The position numbers and the translations under genes are program-made. This document shows, piece after piece, positions 17,276-26,615 of a stretch of 64,000 nt of DNA (positions are counted from its first letter, which is position 1; every line of letters starts with the position of its first letter). The stretch comes from Pseudomonas sp. Irchel 3E13 (lineage in GTDB: Bacteria; Pseudomonadota; Gammaproteobacteria; Pseudomonadales; Pseudomonadaceae). The notes beneath the pieces are model-generated. The model was not told where the DNA came from. It saw only the letters and a program-made list of their open reading frames with translations, and ran no database searches. Location: the NCBI RefSeq assembly GCF_900187455.1, contig NZ_FYDX01000016.1:62001-126000 (forward strand), given 5' to 3'.

Positions 17276-18172
17276 TCAGAGAGTTTCGCTGGCGATGCTC
17301 AGACCCAGGGTATGGCTGGCGCCGGGTGCCAGTTCCACCAGATCGTCCCAGACGTTCGCGGTCTCGATGCAGAGCATGCGCTGCCAACCGTCGTCGGCCA
17401 TGTCCGCGAGCTGCGCGGCGCGCTCGGTCCACGGGTTCCAGATCACCGCCGAGCGCGAGCCGGAGCAGCTCAGGCGGATGCGCCGGTTCCACGCCGGATC
17501 GACGATGCTCAAAAGGGAAGGGGTGTTGAGGTAGATGCGGTCTGTCTCGCCGCTGAAGGTCAGGTCCGCAGGTTGGCTGCGTTGCTCCCAGTCGGCCAGG
17601 GTCTCGATGTAGCTCAGACCATTCACACCTTCCACCCGGACCGAACGCACATCGCTGACGGCGAAGTAGCTGTGCAGCGCCTGACTCAGGGTGACGTGGT
17701 CGGTGCCAAGGTTGGTGCTGGTAAGGTTCAGGGTCAGTTGCTCATCCATCACGATGGACAGGGTGAGTTCGACCTGGTGGGGCCAGCCGGGCAGGTCGCC
17801 CTGGCTTTCCGGCAGCGTGAACGCCAGTTGCACGCTGTCGCCGCTGCTGTCGATGCCAAGCAATTGCCAGTCGCGCCCGCGTGCCAGGCCATGGGCCGGC
17901 GCATCGCTGCCGTTGAACTGGTTGCGGACCGCTTCGGGATTGCGCTGCAGGTTGCCGAACCACGGCCAGCACACCGGCACGCCAGCGCGCACCGACTTGC
18001 CGCGCGTGAACAGGGCCTGATCGCTGAGCCAGAGCAGAGGCGGTTCGCCCAGACGCTGATAACTCAGCACCTGCGCGCCCTGCTGGGCCACCAGCAGCTC
18101 GGCGCTGTCGCTGGTGATGCGCCAGCAATTGAGTTCGCCGTGTTGTTCCGATTCGACCTTGGGTGTGGACAT
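17276..18172 (-). CDS. D-hexose-6-phosphate mutarotase (YeaD type)
   Basis: Aldose-1-epimerase-fold protein, 298 aa, which interconverts the anomers of glucose-6-phosphate. Blocks typical of the YeaD group: SYQRLGEPPLLWLSDQALF, VRAGVPVCWPWFGN (active-site region), APAHGLARGRDWQL with the active-site His, and VIWNPWTERAAQLADMADDGW near the C-terminus. It is convergent with the DUF3299 gene. Confidence 0.9.
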   Translation of the reverse strand: MSTPKVESEQHGELNCWRITSDSAELLVAQQGAQVLSYQRLGEPPLLWLSDQALFTRGKSVRAGVPVCWPWFGNLQRNPEAVRNQFNGSDAPAHGLARGRDWQLLGIDSSGDSVQLAFTLPESQGDLPGWPHQVELTLSIVMDEQLTLNLTSTNLGTDHVTLSQALHSYFAVSDVRSVRVEGVNGLSYIETLADWEQRSQPADLTFSGETDRIYLNTPSLLSIVDPAWNRRIRLSCSGSRSAVIWNPWTERAAQLADMADDGWQRMLCIETANVWDDLVELAPGASHTLGLSIASETL

Positions 18173-18243
18173 GCGCTGATCTCGTTGAGGTGCCGTAAGG
18201 TCTTTGACCTTTCACAGATCGACGAGTTTACCGCGCAGCCAGG

Positions 18244-18645
18244 TCAGCGACGAGGCGGGACCGAGCGGGTGCGGCCGCTGCCGTCGATGGCGACGAACAC
18301 GAAGACGGCCTCGGTGACCTTGCGCCATTCGCTGGACAGCGGATCATCGCTCCACACTTCGACCATCATCTGGATCGAGCTGCGGCCGATTTCCAGGGTC
18401 TGGGTATAGAAGGACAATTGCGCACCGACGGCGACAGGCACCAGGAATGCCATGCGGTCGATGGCGACGGTAGCGACGCGACCGCCGGCGACGCGGCTGG
18501 CCATGGCCGTGCCGGCGAGGTCCATCTGGGCTACCAGCCAGCCGCCGAAAATATCGCCGAAACCGTTGGTTTCCCGCGGGAGTGCGGTGATCTGCAAGGC
18601 CAGGTCGCCTTGCGGGATGGGATCTTCTTGTTCGAGTTCAATCAT
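18244..18645 (-). CDS. acyl-CoA thioesterase, YciA type
   Basis: Hot-dog-fold acyl-CoA hydrolase of 133 aa. TNGFGDIFGGWLVAQMDLAG (catalytic Asp/Asn helix, about residues 26-45) and GAQLSFYTQTLEIGRSSIQM are typical of YciA/BACH hydrolases. Length fits a single-domain enzyme. It lies 71 bp upstream of the mutarotase gene on the same strand. Confidence 0.9.
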   Translation of the reverse strand: MIELEQEDPIPQGDLALQITALPRETNGFGDIFGGWLVAQMDLAGTAMASRVAGGRVATVAIDRMAFLVPVAVGAQLSFYTQTLEIGRSSIQMMVEVWSDDPLSSEWRKVTEAVFVFVAIDGSGRTRSVPPRR

Positions 18646-19008
18646 GCCGGGGGTGCCTCTGACCCGTGTCGCTTCGTTGGTTGACGCAGTATCGGATGCC
18701 GCGAAAAACGATTCAGCAGACTCATACCACGCTGCTTACGCTTCGAAGGGCGGCGAAGGGAAACTCTGCGAAACCGACCAAGCATACTTGGCAGCGTTTT
18801 CGCACAATATCCCACCTTGGGCGCAACCTGTTTCTACGAGGGGCCAGTATATAGAGCCTCGCAAGCACCGACGACCATGCGGTCACCATTATCTGCGGGG
18901 AATATGTAGATCTGTGTCGCTTTCGGACAATTTGTTATCGTGCGGAGTTCATTTCAGGCCTGTAACAACCGTGCCATCAGGTCTGAGTCGCCAATAAGAG
19001 AAGCCTCA
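18646..19008. other. gene-free divergent region
   Basis: This 363-bp gap separates the divergent thioesterase and MFS transporter genes. It is AT-richer than the surroundings. The short open frames in it have no family resemblance, no convincing ribosome binding sites and unusual codon use. No clear repeat or promoter with both hexamers is visible; it must contain the promoters of both flanking genes. Confidence 0.6.
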
Positions 19009-20298
19009 ATGACCTCCGTGCCCTCCAGTATCGAGCAGCCCGCCCGGCCGCTGACCCGCAGTGACTACAAGACCCTGTCGCTTTCCGCCCTGGGCGGTGC
19101 GCTGGAATTCTACGACTTCATCATCTTCGTGTTCTTCGCCACGGTGGTCGGCAAGTTGTTCTTCCCACCGGACATGCCCGAATGGCTGCGCCTGATGCAG
19201 ACCTTCGGCATCTTCGCCGCGGGCTATCTGGCGCGGCCGCTGGGCGGCATCGTCATGGCCCACTTCGGCGACCTGCTCGGGCGAAAGAAGATGTTCACCC
19301 TGAGCATCTTCCTGATGGCGGTGCCGACCCTGATCATGGGCCTGCTGCCAACCTACGCGCAGATCGGCATGGCGGCGCCCATTCTGCTGTTGCTGATGCG
19401 GGTGATTCAGGGCGCGGCGATTGGTGGTGAAGTCCCCGGCGCCTGGGTGTTCGTCTCCGAGCACGTGCCGGCGCGTAATACCGGTTTCGCCTGCGGCACC
19501 CTGACGGCCGGCCTGACGGCGGGCATCCTGCTTGGTTCGCTGGTCGCCACACTCATCAACACCGTCTACACCCCGACGGAAGTGGCCGATTACGCCTGGC
19601 GGATCCCGTTCCTGCTCGGCGGTGTGTTCGGCCTGTTCTCGGTGTACCTGCGCCGTTGGCTGCACGAAACCCCGGTGTTCGCCGAACTTCAGCAGCGCAA
19701 AGCGCTGGCCGAGGAAGTGCCGCTGCGCGCGGTGCTGCGTGACCACCGCGGAGCCATCGTGCTGTCGATGCTGCTGACCTGGCTGCTGTCGGCCGGCATC
19801 ATCGTCGTGATTCTTATGACCCCAACCATCCTGCAGACGGTCTACGGCTTCACCCCGACCGTGGCCTTGCAGGCCAACAGCCTGGCGATCGTCTTCCTGA
19901 CCCTCGGCTGCATCGGCGCCGGCAAGCTGGTTGACCGTTTCGGCGCGGGCCGCATCTTCGTCGCGGGCAGCCTGGCCTTGTTGATCACCTCGTGGACCTT
20001 CTACCACACCCTCGCCGACCACAAAGACCTGCTGTTCCCGATGTACGCCCTGACCGGCCTGTGCGTAGGCATCGTCGGTGCGGTGCCGTTCGTAATGGTC
20101 CGCGCCTTCCCGCCGGTGGTGCGCTTCAGCGGCCTGTCGTTTTCCTACAACGTCGCCTACGCCATCTTCGGCGGCCTGACCCCGATGGCCGTGACCGCGC
20201 TGCTCAAGTTCAGCCCCATGGCCCCGGCGCTGTATGTCGCCGGTATCTGCACCATTGGTCTGCTGGTCGGGCTTTATTTGTTGGCAACCAAGCGCTGA
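19009..20298 (+). CDS. MFS transporter, metabolite:H+ symporter family (ProP-like)
   Basis: Twelve-span inner-membrane symporter, 429 aa. LSALGGALEFYDFIIFVFFA is the MHS-family TM1 signature, and GDLLGRKKMFTLSIFLMAVP is the loop 2-3 motif of MFS proteins. MTSVPSSIEQP at 19009 is the start used; the longer frame from 18940 lacks support. The likely substrate is an organic acid or compatible solute. It precedes pstS, separated by a terminator. Confidence 0.88.
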   Translation: MTSVPSSIEQPARPLTRSDYKTLSLSALGGALEFYDFIIFVFFATVVGKLFFPPDMPEWLRLMQTFGIFAAGYLARPLGGIVMAHFGDLLGRKKMFTLSIFLMAVPTLIMGLLPTYAQIGMAAPILLLLMRVIQGAAIGGEVPGAWVFVSEHVPARNTGFACGTLTAGLTAGILLGSLVATLINTVYTPTEVADYAWRIPFLLGGVFGLFSVYLRRWLHETPVFAELQQRKALAEEVPLRAVLRDHRGAIVLSMLLTWLLSAGIIVVILMTPTILQTVYGFTPTVALQANSLAIVFLTLGCIGAGKLVDRFGAGRIFVAGSLALLITSWTFYHTLADHKDLLFPMYALTGLCVGIVGAVPFVMVRAFPPVVRFSGLSFSYNVAYAIFGGLTPMAVTALLKFSPMAPALYVAGICTIGLLVGLYLLATKR

Positions 20299-20331
20299 AC
20301 CCCCTCTAGCTCGCCCTTCGCAACATTCTGA

Positions 20332-20364
20332 AAAGGCCATCACCCGATTGGGGTGATGGCCTTT
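20332..20364 (+). terminator. intrinsic terminator between MFS gene and pstS
   Basis: GGCCATCACCC (20335-20345) pairs with GGGTGATGGCC (20351-20361), flanked by AAA and TTT. It insulates pstS from upstream transcription. Confidence 0.85.
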
Positions 20365-20371
20365 CATCTAA

Positions 20372-20389
20372 TTGTCACAATCGATTCAT
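20372..20389 (+). promoter_or_regulatory. Pho box upstream of pstS
   Basis: TTGTCAC-AATC-GATTCAT matches the two 7-mer, 4-nt-spacer Pho box (CTGTCAT-N4-CTGTCAT). It lies 72 bp before the pstS start, the usual position for PhoB activation. Confidence 0.75.
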
Positions 20390-20460
20390 AGAGTAGTCAC
20401 ACGGCCTGCAGATACTGGGCCCGATCCATCTCACCCCCGAATTCCTGCTAGGAGCAAGGC

Positions 20461-21459
20461 ATGAAACTGAAGCGTTTGATGGCGGCCCTGACCTTTGTCG
20501 CCGCTGGCGTTGCCACCGCCAATGCGGTTGCCGCTGTTGACCCAGCTATTCCGACCTACACCAAGACCACCGGTGTGTCGGGCAACCTCTCCAGCGTTGG
20601 TTCCGATACCCTCGCCAACCTGATGACGCTGTGGGCCGAGGCGTACAAGAAGGAATATCCGAACGTAAACATTCAGATTCAGGCCGCCGGCTCCTCCACC
20701 GCGCCACCCGCGCTGACCGAAGGCACCGCCAACCTGGGCCCGATGAGCCGCAAGATGAAGGACGTCGAGCTGCAGGCTTTCGAGCAGAAGTACGGCTACA
20801 AGCCGACCGCTATCCCGGTCGCCGTTGACGCCCTGGCTGTGTTCGTCCACAAGGACAACCCGATCAAAGGCCTGACCATGGCTCAGGTTGACGCGATCTT
20901 CTCGTCGACCCGTCTGTGCGGCGGCAAAGCCGACGTCAAAACCTGGGGCGACCTGGGCGTGACCGGTGACCTGGCTAACAAGCCGGTTCAACTGTTCGGC
21001 CGTAACTCGGTATCCGGCACCTACGGCTACTTCAAGGAAGAAGCCCTGTGCAAAGGCGACTTCAAGCCAAACGTGAACGAACAACCAGGCTCCGCTTCGG
21101 TGGTTCAGTCGATCAGCTCCTCGCTGAACGGTATCGGTTACTCGGGCATCGGTTACAAGACCGCTAGCGTCAAGACCGTAGCCCTGGCCAAGAAAGAAGG
21201 CGGCGAGTTCGTTGAAGACAACGAAGCCAACGCCCTGAACGGCACCTACCCGCTGTCGCGTTTCCTCTACGTCTACGTCAACAAGGCCCCGAACAAGCCT
21301 CTGGCCCCGCTGGAAGCCGAGTTCGTGAAACTGGTTCTGTCCCAGGCAGGCCAGCAGGTCGTGGTGAAAGACGGCTACATCCCGCTGCCAGCCAAAGTGG
21401 CTGAGAAAGCCTTGGCTGACCTCGGTCTGAGCCAGACCGCGGGCGTCGCGAAGAACTGA
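20461..21459 (+). CDS. pstS: periplasmic phosphate-binding protein
   Basis: Phosphate-binding component of the high-affinity Pst importer, 332 aa, exported by the signal peptide MKLKRLMAALTFVAAGVATANA. Phosphate-binding motifs include LSSVGSDTL, AAGSSTAPPALTEG, GPMSRKM and FGRNSVSGTYGYFKE. This is the longer Pseudomonas-type PstS. It has its own Pho box and its own downstream hairpin and terminator, so it is probably expressed at a higher level than pstCAB. Confidence 0.96.
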   Translation: MKLKRLMAALTFVAAGVATANAVAAVDPAIPTYTKTTGVSGNLSSVGSDTLANLMTLWAEAYKKEYPNVNIQIQAAGSSTAPPALTEGTANLGPMSRKMKDVELQAFEQKYGYKPTAIPVAVDALAVFVHKDNPIKGLTMAQVDAIFSSTRLCGGKADVKTWGDLGVTGDLANKPVQLFGRNSVSGTYGYFKEEALCKGDFKPNVNEQPGSASVVQSISSSLNGIGYSGIGYKTASVKTVALAKKEGGEFVEDNEANALNGTYPLSRFLYVYVNKAPNKPLAPLEAEFVKLVLSQAGQQVVVKDGYIPLPAKVAEKALADLGLSQTAGVAKN

Positions 21460-21469
21460 GTGTGACTCA

Positions 21470-21499
21470 GGCAGGGTTCGGAGGATGCCGAACCCTGCC
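21470..21499 (+). other. 12-bp perfect mRNA hairpin after pstS
   Basis: GGCAGGGTTCGG (21470-21481) pairs with CCGAACCCTGCC (21488-21499) around a 6-nt loop, 10 bp after the pstS stop. It is not followed by T residues. It may protect the 3' end of pstS mRNA. Confidence 0.5.
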
Positions 21500-21510
21500 G
21501 CAAATTGTCA

Positions 21511-21546
21511 GTCCGCTGCCAGGACCTCTGCGCGGCGGGCTTTTTT
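21511..21546 (+). terminator. intrinsic terminator between pstS and pstC
   Basis: GTCCGCTGC (21511-21519) pairs with GCGGCGGGC (21532-21540), with two G-U pairs, followed by TTTTTT (21541-21546). Confidence 0.75.
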
Positions 21547-21557
21547 GCGTCACTGCA

Positions 21558-21575
21558 CTGTAATGTTTTTGTCAT
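21558..21575 (+). promoter_or_regulatory. Pho box upstream of pstC
   Basis: CTGTAAT-GTTT-TTGTCAT is a near-consensus Pho box. It stands 23 bp before the first possible pstC ATG, after the pstS terminator, giving pstCAB-phoU a separate PhoB-dependent promoter. Confidence 0.8.
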
Positions 21576-21597
21576 ACGGGACCGCTAGGGTGTGCGC

Positions 21598-23886
21598 ATG
21601 AATGATCTGGCCAACTCCACCATGACCCAAAATTCTCCCCCCGTGCGGATTGATTTCAATACGCCCGAGTTGCAACGCAAACGTCGCCTGCGCGCCTTCA
21701 AGGATCGCCTCACCCGCTGGTATGTCCTGGTGGGCGGGCTTGCCGTGCTGGCGGCAATCACCCTGATTTTCTTCTATCTGGCCTACGTGGTCGTGCCGCT
21801 GTTCCAGGGTGCGACGCTGACCAGCAAGAAAGCGCTGGAGCCGACCTGGCTGCAACAGGACGCCGGCAAACCGCTGATGATCGCCCTGGAAGAGCAGAAC
21901 CTGGTGGGGATGCGTGTCTCCGACAAGGGCCAGGCGCTGTTCTTCGACACCAAGACCGGTGCCGAGCTCAAACGCGTCGACCTGCCACTGCCGGCAGGCG
22001 TCCAGGTGACTTCGATCGGTTCCGACCAGCCGGGCAGCCCGCTGATCGTGCTGGGCCTGTCCAATGGTCAGGTGATGGTCTTCAGCCACAGCTACAAGAT
22101 CACCTACCCGGACAACAAGAAAACCATCACCCCTGCCGTCGACTTCCCGTATGGCCAGGAGCCTGTCGCGCTGGACGACCAGGGCCGTGCCGTTGAACAC
22201 GTGAGCCTGAACCACAACGGCGACACGCTGTTGCTGGCCGGTTCCGCAGGCGCTCACCTGCAGGTGCTGTCGCTCAGCCGTACAGAAAACATGATGACGG
22301 GCGAAGTCACCAGCGAGCAGAGCCGTATCGAGCTGCCGCAGATGACCGAGCCGGTGAAGGCGATCTTCATCGATCCACGCCAGCAGTGGCTCTACGTCAT
22401 TAATGGTCGCGCTCAGGCCGACGTGTTCAGCCTGCGTGAGAAGAGCCTCAACGGTCGCTACAAACTGCTCGAAGACGGCAATGCCGAAATCACCGCCAGC
22501 ACCCAGTTGGTCGGTGGCATCTCGCTGATTCTCGGAGACTCCAAAGGCGGTCTGAGCCAGTGGTTCATGGCGCGCGATCCAGACGGCGAGCAGCGTTTCA
22601 AACGCATCCGCGACTTCAAGATGGACAACGCGCCGATCGTGCAGATCGACGCCGAAGAGCGCCGCAAGGGCTTCATCGCCCTGGACGCCAACGGCAAGCT
22701 GGGTGTGTTCCACAGCACCGCGCACCGCACCCTGCTGGTCGAGCCGGCCGCTGAAGGCGCTGGCGTGCTGGCACTGTCGCCGCGGGCCAACCGCGTGATC
22801 ATCGAAGAAGGTGGCAAGCTGCTGCCGCTGACCTTGAAGAACCCGCACCCGGAAGTTTCCTGGAGCGCGCTGTGGAGCAAGGTCTGGTACGAGAACTACG
22901 ACGAGCCGAAGTATGTCTGGCAGTCGACCGCCTCGAACACCGACTTCGAACCCAAGCTGAGCCTCTCGCCGCTGACCTTCGGTACGCTCAAGGCCGCGTT
23001 CTACGCGATGATCCTGGCTGCACCGCTGGCCATCGCCGCAGCGATCTACACCGCCTACTTCATGGCACCGGGCATGCGCCGCAAGGTCAAGCCGGTGATC
23101 GAGTTGATGGAGGCGATGCCGACGGTGATTCTCGGCTTCTTCGCGGGTCTGTTCCTCGCGCCGTACCTTGAAGGCCACTTGCCGGGCGTGTTCAGTCTGC
23201 TGATGCTGCTGCCGCTGGGTATCCTGGTCGCCGGCTTCTCCTGGAGCCGCCTGCCCGAGTCGATCCGCCTGCGAGTACCGGACGGTTGGGAAGCTGCCAT
23301 CCTGATCCCGGTAATCCTCTTCACCGGCTGGTTCGCCCTGTACATGAGTCCGTTCCTGGAGACCTGGTTCTTCGGCGGTGACATGCGCCTGTGGATCACC
23401 AACGACCTGGGCATCACCTACGACCAGCGCAACGCCCTGGTAGTGGGTATCGCCATGGGCTTCGCGGTTATCCCGAACATCTACTCGATCGCCGAGGACG
23501 CCGTGTTCAGCGTGCCGCGCAGCCTGACCCTGGGTTCGCTGGCTCTGGGCGCCACGCCGTGGCAGACCCTGACCCGCGTAGTCATCCTGACCGCCAGCCC
23601 GGGTATCTTCTCGGCACTGATGATCGGTATGGGTCGTGCGGTAGGCGAAACCATGATCGTGCTGATGGCCACCGGCAACACCCCGGTCATGGAGCTGAAC
23701 CTGTTCGAAGGTATGCGCACCCTGGCAGCCAACGTCGCCGTGGAAATGCCCGAATCGGAAGTCGGCGGCAGCCACTACCGCGTCCTGTTCCTTGCCGCGC
23801 TGGTGCTGCTGATGTTCACGTTCGTGATGAACACCTTGGCCGAGCTGATTCGCCAGCGTCTGCGCAAGAAATACTCGTCGCTTTGA
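21598..23886 (+). CDS. pstC: phosphate ABC transporter permease PstC, long form
   Basis: Permease of the Pst importer, 762 aa, more than twice the E. coli PstC. One TM segment (about residues 45-70) is followed by a roughly 380-residue periplasmic insertion with beta-rich WD40-like character, then the permease core with PTVILGFFAGLFLAP, GSLALGATPWQTLTRVVILTASPG (EAA loop) and GRAVGETMIVLMATGN. Long PstC forms are normal in pseudomonads. ATG at 21598 (AGGG upstream) is preferred to the GTG at 21592; ATG at 21622 is also possible. Confidence 0.93.
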   Translation: MNDLANSTMTQNSPPVRIDFNTPELQRKRRLRAFKDRLTRWYVLVGGLAVLAAITLIFFYLAYVVVPLFQGATLTSKKALEPTWLQQDAGKPLMIALEEQNLVGMRVSDKGQALFFDTKTGAELKRVDLPLPAGVQVTSIGSDQPGSPLIVLGLSNGQVMVFSHSYKITYPDNKKTITPAVDFPYGQEPVALDDQGRAVEHVSLNHNGDTLLLAGSAGAHLQVLSLSRTENMMTGEVTSEQSRIELPQMTEPVKAIFIDPRQQWLYVINGRAQADVFSLREKSLNGRYKLLEDGNAEITASTQLVGGISLILGDSKGGLSQWFMARDPDGEQRFKRIRDFKMDNAPIVQIDAEERRKGFIALDANGKLGVFHSTAHRTLLVEPAAEGAGVLALSPRANRVIIEEGGKLLPLTLKNPHPEVSWSALWSKVWYENYDEPKYVWQSTASNTDFEPKLSLSPLTFGTLKAAFYAMILAAPLAIAAAIYTAYFMAPGMRRKVKPVIELMEAMPTVILGFFAGLFLAPYLEGHLPGVFSLLMLLPLGILVAGFSWSRLPESIRLRVPDGWEAAILIPVILFTGWFALYMSPFLETWFFGGDMRLWITNDLGITYDQRNALVVGIAMGFAVIPNIYSIAEDAVFSVPRSLTLGSLALGATPWQTLTRVVILTASPGIFSALMIGMGRAVGETMIVLMATGNTPVMELNLFEGMRTLAANVAVEMPESEVGGSHYRVLFLAALVLLMFTFVMNTLAELIRQRLRKKYSSL

Positions 23887-23903
23887 TAGGAAGGTAGAGA
23901 TCC

Positions 23904-25574
23904 GTGAAAAAGGATTCCCTCAAAAGCTGGTTCAAGAGCGGCGCCCCCGGTGTCTGGATAAGCGGTGGCTCGGTGGCCATCGCGGTCATCATGACCATCG
24001 GTCTGCTCTCGGTCATCGCTGTACGTGGTCTGGGCCATTTCTGGCCCGCCGACCTGGTCCAGGCCAACTACACCGTGCCGGGCCAGCCCGCGCACGTGGT
24101 AGTGGGCGAAGTGGTGCAAAAGGAAGAAGTACCACGTGCCCGTCTGAAAGGTGCCGGCTTGCCGGTACCTGACGTCGGCCCGGAATTCATGACCCGCGAA
24201 CTGATCAAGGTCGGTAACCGTGACCTCAACGGCAGCGACTTCACCTGGGTTGTGGGTGAATGGCTGACCGACGAACAGCGTCCCGCCGAGATGATCGCCC
24301 TGGAACGCCGCGAGTGGGGCAACTTCTACGGCTACCTGGTCAGCGTTAAGGAAAACGGCAAGGTGGTCGGCGAAGGCCAGGCCGCCTGGACCGAACTGCA
24401 GAACCGTCTGGCCCGCTCGGAGAAGCTGGCCCGCGACCTGCAAAGTCTTGAGAAGAAAGACATCGGTGCCATCAACCACGGTCTTGAGCGCCTGCGCCTT
24501 CACGGCCGCAAGCTGGAGCTGGAAGGCAAGCTGGACGCCGCCGCCCAGGCCGACATCGAGTCCGAGCGTGCCGAGCTGAACAACCGTTACAAGGCCATCG
24601 AAGAGCGTCTGGGCACCCTGCACCAGGATTTCGCTCGCGACAGCCTGGTAGCGCGTGACGGCAACGGCCGTGAAGTCGAGATCAACCTGAGCAAGGTGGT
24701 GCACGCCTACCAGCCGAACGGCATGGGCCTGTTCACCAAGCTGGGCGTGTACTTCGCCAAGGTCTGGGAATTCCTCAGCGACGACCCGCGTGAAGCCAAC
24801 ACTGAAGGCGGTATCTTCCCGGCCATTTTCGGTACGGTGATGATGACTCTGATCATGGCCGTGATCGTGACGCCATTCGGCGTGCTGGCAGCGGTCTACC
24901 TGCGTGAATACGCTCGTCAGGGACCCATCACCCGGCTGATCCGCATCGCGGTGAACAACCTGGCCGGTGTTCCGGCGATCGTCTACGGCGTGTTCGGCCT
25001 GGGCTTCTTCGTCTACGTGCTGGGTGGCTCGCTTGACCGGCTGTTCTTCCCCGAATCGCTGCCGGCGCCAACCCTCGGTACGCCGGGCCTGCTCTGGGCT
25101 TCGCTGACCCTGGCACTGCTGGCGGTACCGGTGGTGATCGTTGCCACCGAAGAAGGTCTGGCGCGGATCCCGCGGACCGTGCGTGAAGGCTCTCTGGCCC
25201 TCGGCGCAACCAAGGCCGAGACGCTGTGGAAGATCGTCCTGCCGATGGCCAGCCCGGCGATGATGACCGGCATGATCCTCGCGGTGGCCCGTGCCGCCGG
25301 TGAAGTGGCGCCGCTGATGCTGGTGGGTGTGGTGAAACTGGCGCCGTCGCTGCCGGTGGACGGCAACTACCCGTACCTGCACCTGGACCAGAAGATCATG
25401 CACCTGGGCTTCCACATCTATGACGTCGGCTTCCAGAGCCCGAACGTCGAGGCCGCGCGTCCGCTGGTATACGCCACCGCGCTGCTGCTGGTGCTGGTCA
25501 TTGCCACGCTGAACCTGTCGGCGGTCTGGATCCGTAACCACCTGCGCGAGAAGTACAAAGCGCTGGATCACTGA
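23904..25574 (+). CDS. pstA: phosphate ABC transporter permease PstA, long form
   Basis: Second Pst permease, 556 aa against about 300 in E. coli. The start is GTG at 23904 with AGGAAGG upstream. A first TM (VAIAVIMTIGLLSVIAVRGLG) is followed by a large periplasmic domain with a charged coiled-coil-like stretch (about residues 160-240), then the permease core with NNLAGVPAIVYGVFGLGFFV, EGSLALGATKAETLWKIVLP (EAA loop) and ARAAGEVAPLMLVG. It follows pstC by 17 bp. Confidence 0.95.
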   Translation: MKKDSLKSWFKSGAPGVWISGGSVAIAVIMTIGLLSVIAVRGLGHFWPADLVQANYTVPGQPAHVVVGEVVQKEEVPRARLKGAGLPVPDVGPEFMTRELIKVGNRDLNGSDFTWVVGEWLTDEQRPAEMIALERREWGNFYGYLVSVKENGKVVGEGQAAWTELQNRLARSEKLARDLQSLEKKDIGAINHGLERLRLHGRKLELEGKLDAAAQADIESERAELNNRYKAIEERLGTLHQDFARDSLVARDGNGREVEINLSKVVHAYQPNGMGLFTKLGVYFAKVWEFLSDDPREANTEGGIFPAIFGTVMMTLIMAVIVTPFGVLAAVYLREYARQGPITRLIRIAVNNLAGVPAIVYGVFGLGFFVYVLGGSLDRLFFPESLPAPTLGTPGLLWASLTLALLAVPVVIVATEEGLARIPRTVREGSLALGATKAETLWKIVLPMASPAMMTGMILAVARAAGEVAPLMLVGVVKLAPSLPVDGNYPYLHLDQKIMHLGFHIYDVGFQSPNVEAARPLVYATALLLVLVIATLNLSAVWIRNHLREKYKALDH

Positions 25575-25596
25575 TCGTCACCGTCTTTTTGCAAGT

Positions 25597-25622
25597 GCCG
25601 CCCGCGCCGTGTGCCGGGCGGT
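25597..25622 (+). other. hairpin between pstA and pstB
   Basis: CCGCCCG (25598-25604) pairs with CGGGCGG (25615-25621) in the 85-bp pstA-pstB gap. No T run; probably an mRNA-processing or stability hairpin rather than a terminator. Confidence 0.35.
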
Positions 25623-25659
25623 TCGATGAAACGAAATTGATAGCGTATGGAGTCTGACC

Positions 25660-26493
25660 ATGCAGCATGAACCCCACACCCACGGCATCGATATGTCGGC
25701 CTTGGGTCGCGACAAACAGAGCCTGCGTCTGGCGGAAGAAACCGTGGCCATCGAAGTGCCCGGCCTGAGCCTGTTCTACGGCGAGAAACAAGCCCTGTTC
25801 GACGTCAGCATGAACATCCCCAAACAGCGCGTGACCGCCTTCATTGGCCCGTCCGGCTGCGGTAAATCCACACTGCTGCGGACCTTCAACCGGATGAACG
25901 ATCTGGTCGACGGCTGCCGTGTCGAGGGCGCGATCAACCTCTACGGCAACAACATCTACCGCAAGGGCGAAGACGTCGCCGAGCTGCGCCGTCGCGTCGG
26001 CATGGTGTTCCAGAAGCCGAACCCGTTCCCCAAGACCATCTATGAAAACGTGGTCTACGGCCTGCGCATCCAGGGCATCAACAAGAAGCGCGTGCTCGAC
26101 GAAGCCGTCGAATGGGCACTGAAAGGCGCGGCGCTGTGGGAAGAAGTGAAAGACCGCCTGCACGACTCGGCCCTCGGCCTGTCCGGTGGTCAGCAGCAGC
26201 GTCTGGTGATCGCCCGTACCATCGCCGTGGAACCGGAAGTCCTGCTGCTCGACGAGCCTTGCTCGGCACTGGACCCGATCTCCACCCTGAAGGTCGAAGA
26301 GCTGATCTATGAGCTGAAGTCCAAGTACACCATCGTCATCGTGACCCACAACATGCAGCAGGCGGCCCGGGTTTCGGACTACACCGCGTTCATGTACATG
26401 GGCAAACTGGTCGAATTCGGTGATACCGATACCCTGTTCACCAACCCGGCGAAGAAGCAGACCGAAGACTACATCACCGGTCGCTACGGCTAG
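25660..26493 (+). CDS. pstB: phosphate ABC transporter ATP-binding protein
   Basis: ATPase of the Pst importer, 277 aa. Walker A is GPSGCGKST at residues 63-71, the ABC signature is LSGGQQQR, and Walker B is LLLDEPCSALDP. PstB also takes part in phosphate signalling to PhoR through PhoU. It lies between pstA and phoU. Confidence 0.98.
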   Translation: MQHEPHTHGIDMSALGRDKQSLRLAEETVAIEVPGLSLFYGEKQALFDVSMNIPKQRVTAFIGPSGCGKSTLLRTFNRMNDLVDGCRVEGAINLYGNNIYRKGEDVAELRRRVGMVFQKPNPFPKTIYENVVYGLRIQGINKKRVLDEAVEWALKGAALWEEVKDRLHDSALGLSGGQQQRLVIARTIAVEPEVLLLDEPCSALDPISTLKVEELIYELKSKYTIVIVTHNMQQAARVSDYTAFMYMGKLVEFGDTDTLFTNPAKKQTEDYITGRYG

Positions 26494-26615
26494 TCGCGCG
26501 GGGCGCGACAGCTTCACGCTGCGAGCCACGAGCGGCAACAAGGTGAACTCAGGGATTACACGAACGACTTGAAGCTTGCGGCTTGAAGCTGGCAGCTTAT
26601 TCGCGGAGCGAAAGC
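26494..26615. repeat. short repeated motif in the pstB-phoU gap
   Basis: CTTGAAGCT occurs twice, at 26568-26576 and 26582-26590, within a GCTTGAAGCTTGCGGCTTG-type stretch common in Pseudomonas intergenic DNA. The gap also starts with a GC-rich inverted stretch (CGCGCGGGGCGCG). Function unknown. Confidence 0.4.

Noticed and set aside
18940..19008. N-terminal extension of the MFS transporter
   Set aside because: No Shine-Dalgarno and no similarity to the family; the ATG at 19009 begins the conserved part.
21550..23775. Antisense open frame of 741 codons opposite pstC
   Set aside because: Same cause; no recognisable domains, while pstC is intact.
23775..25571. Antisense open frame of 598 codons opposite pstA
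   Set aside because: Shadow of pstA with Gln/His-rich composition typical of reversed GC-rich codons.
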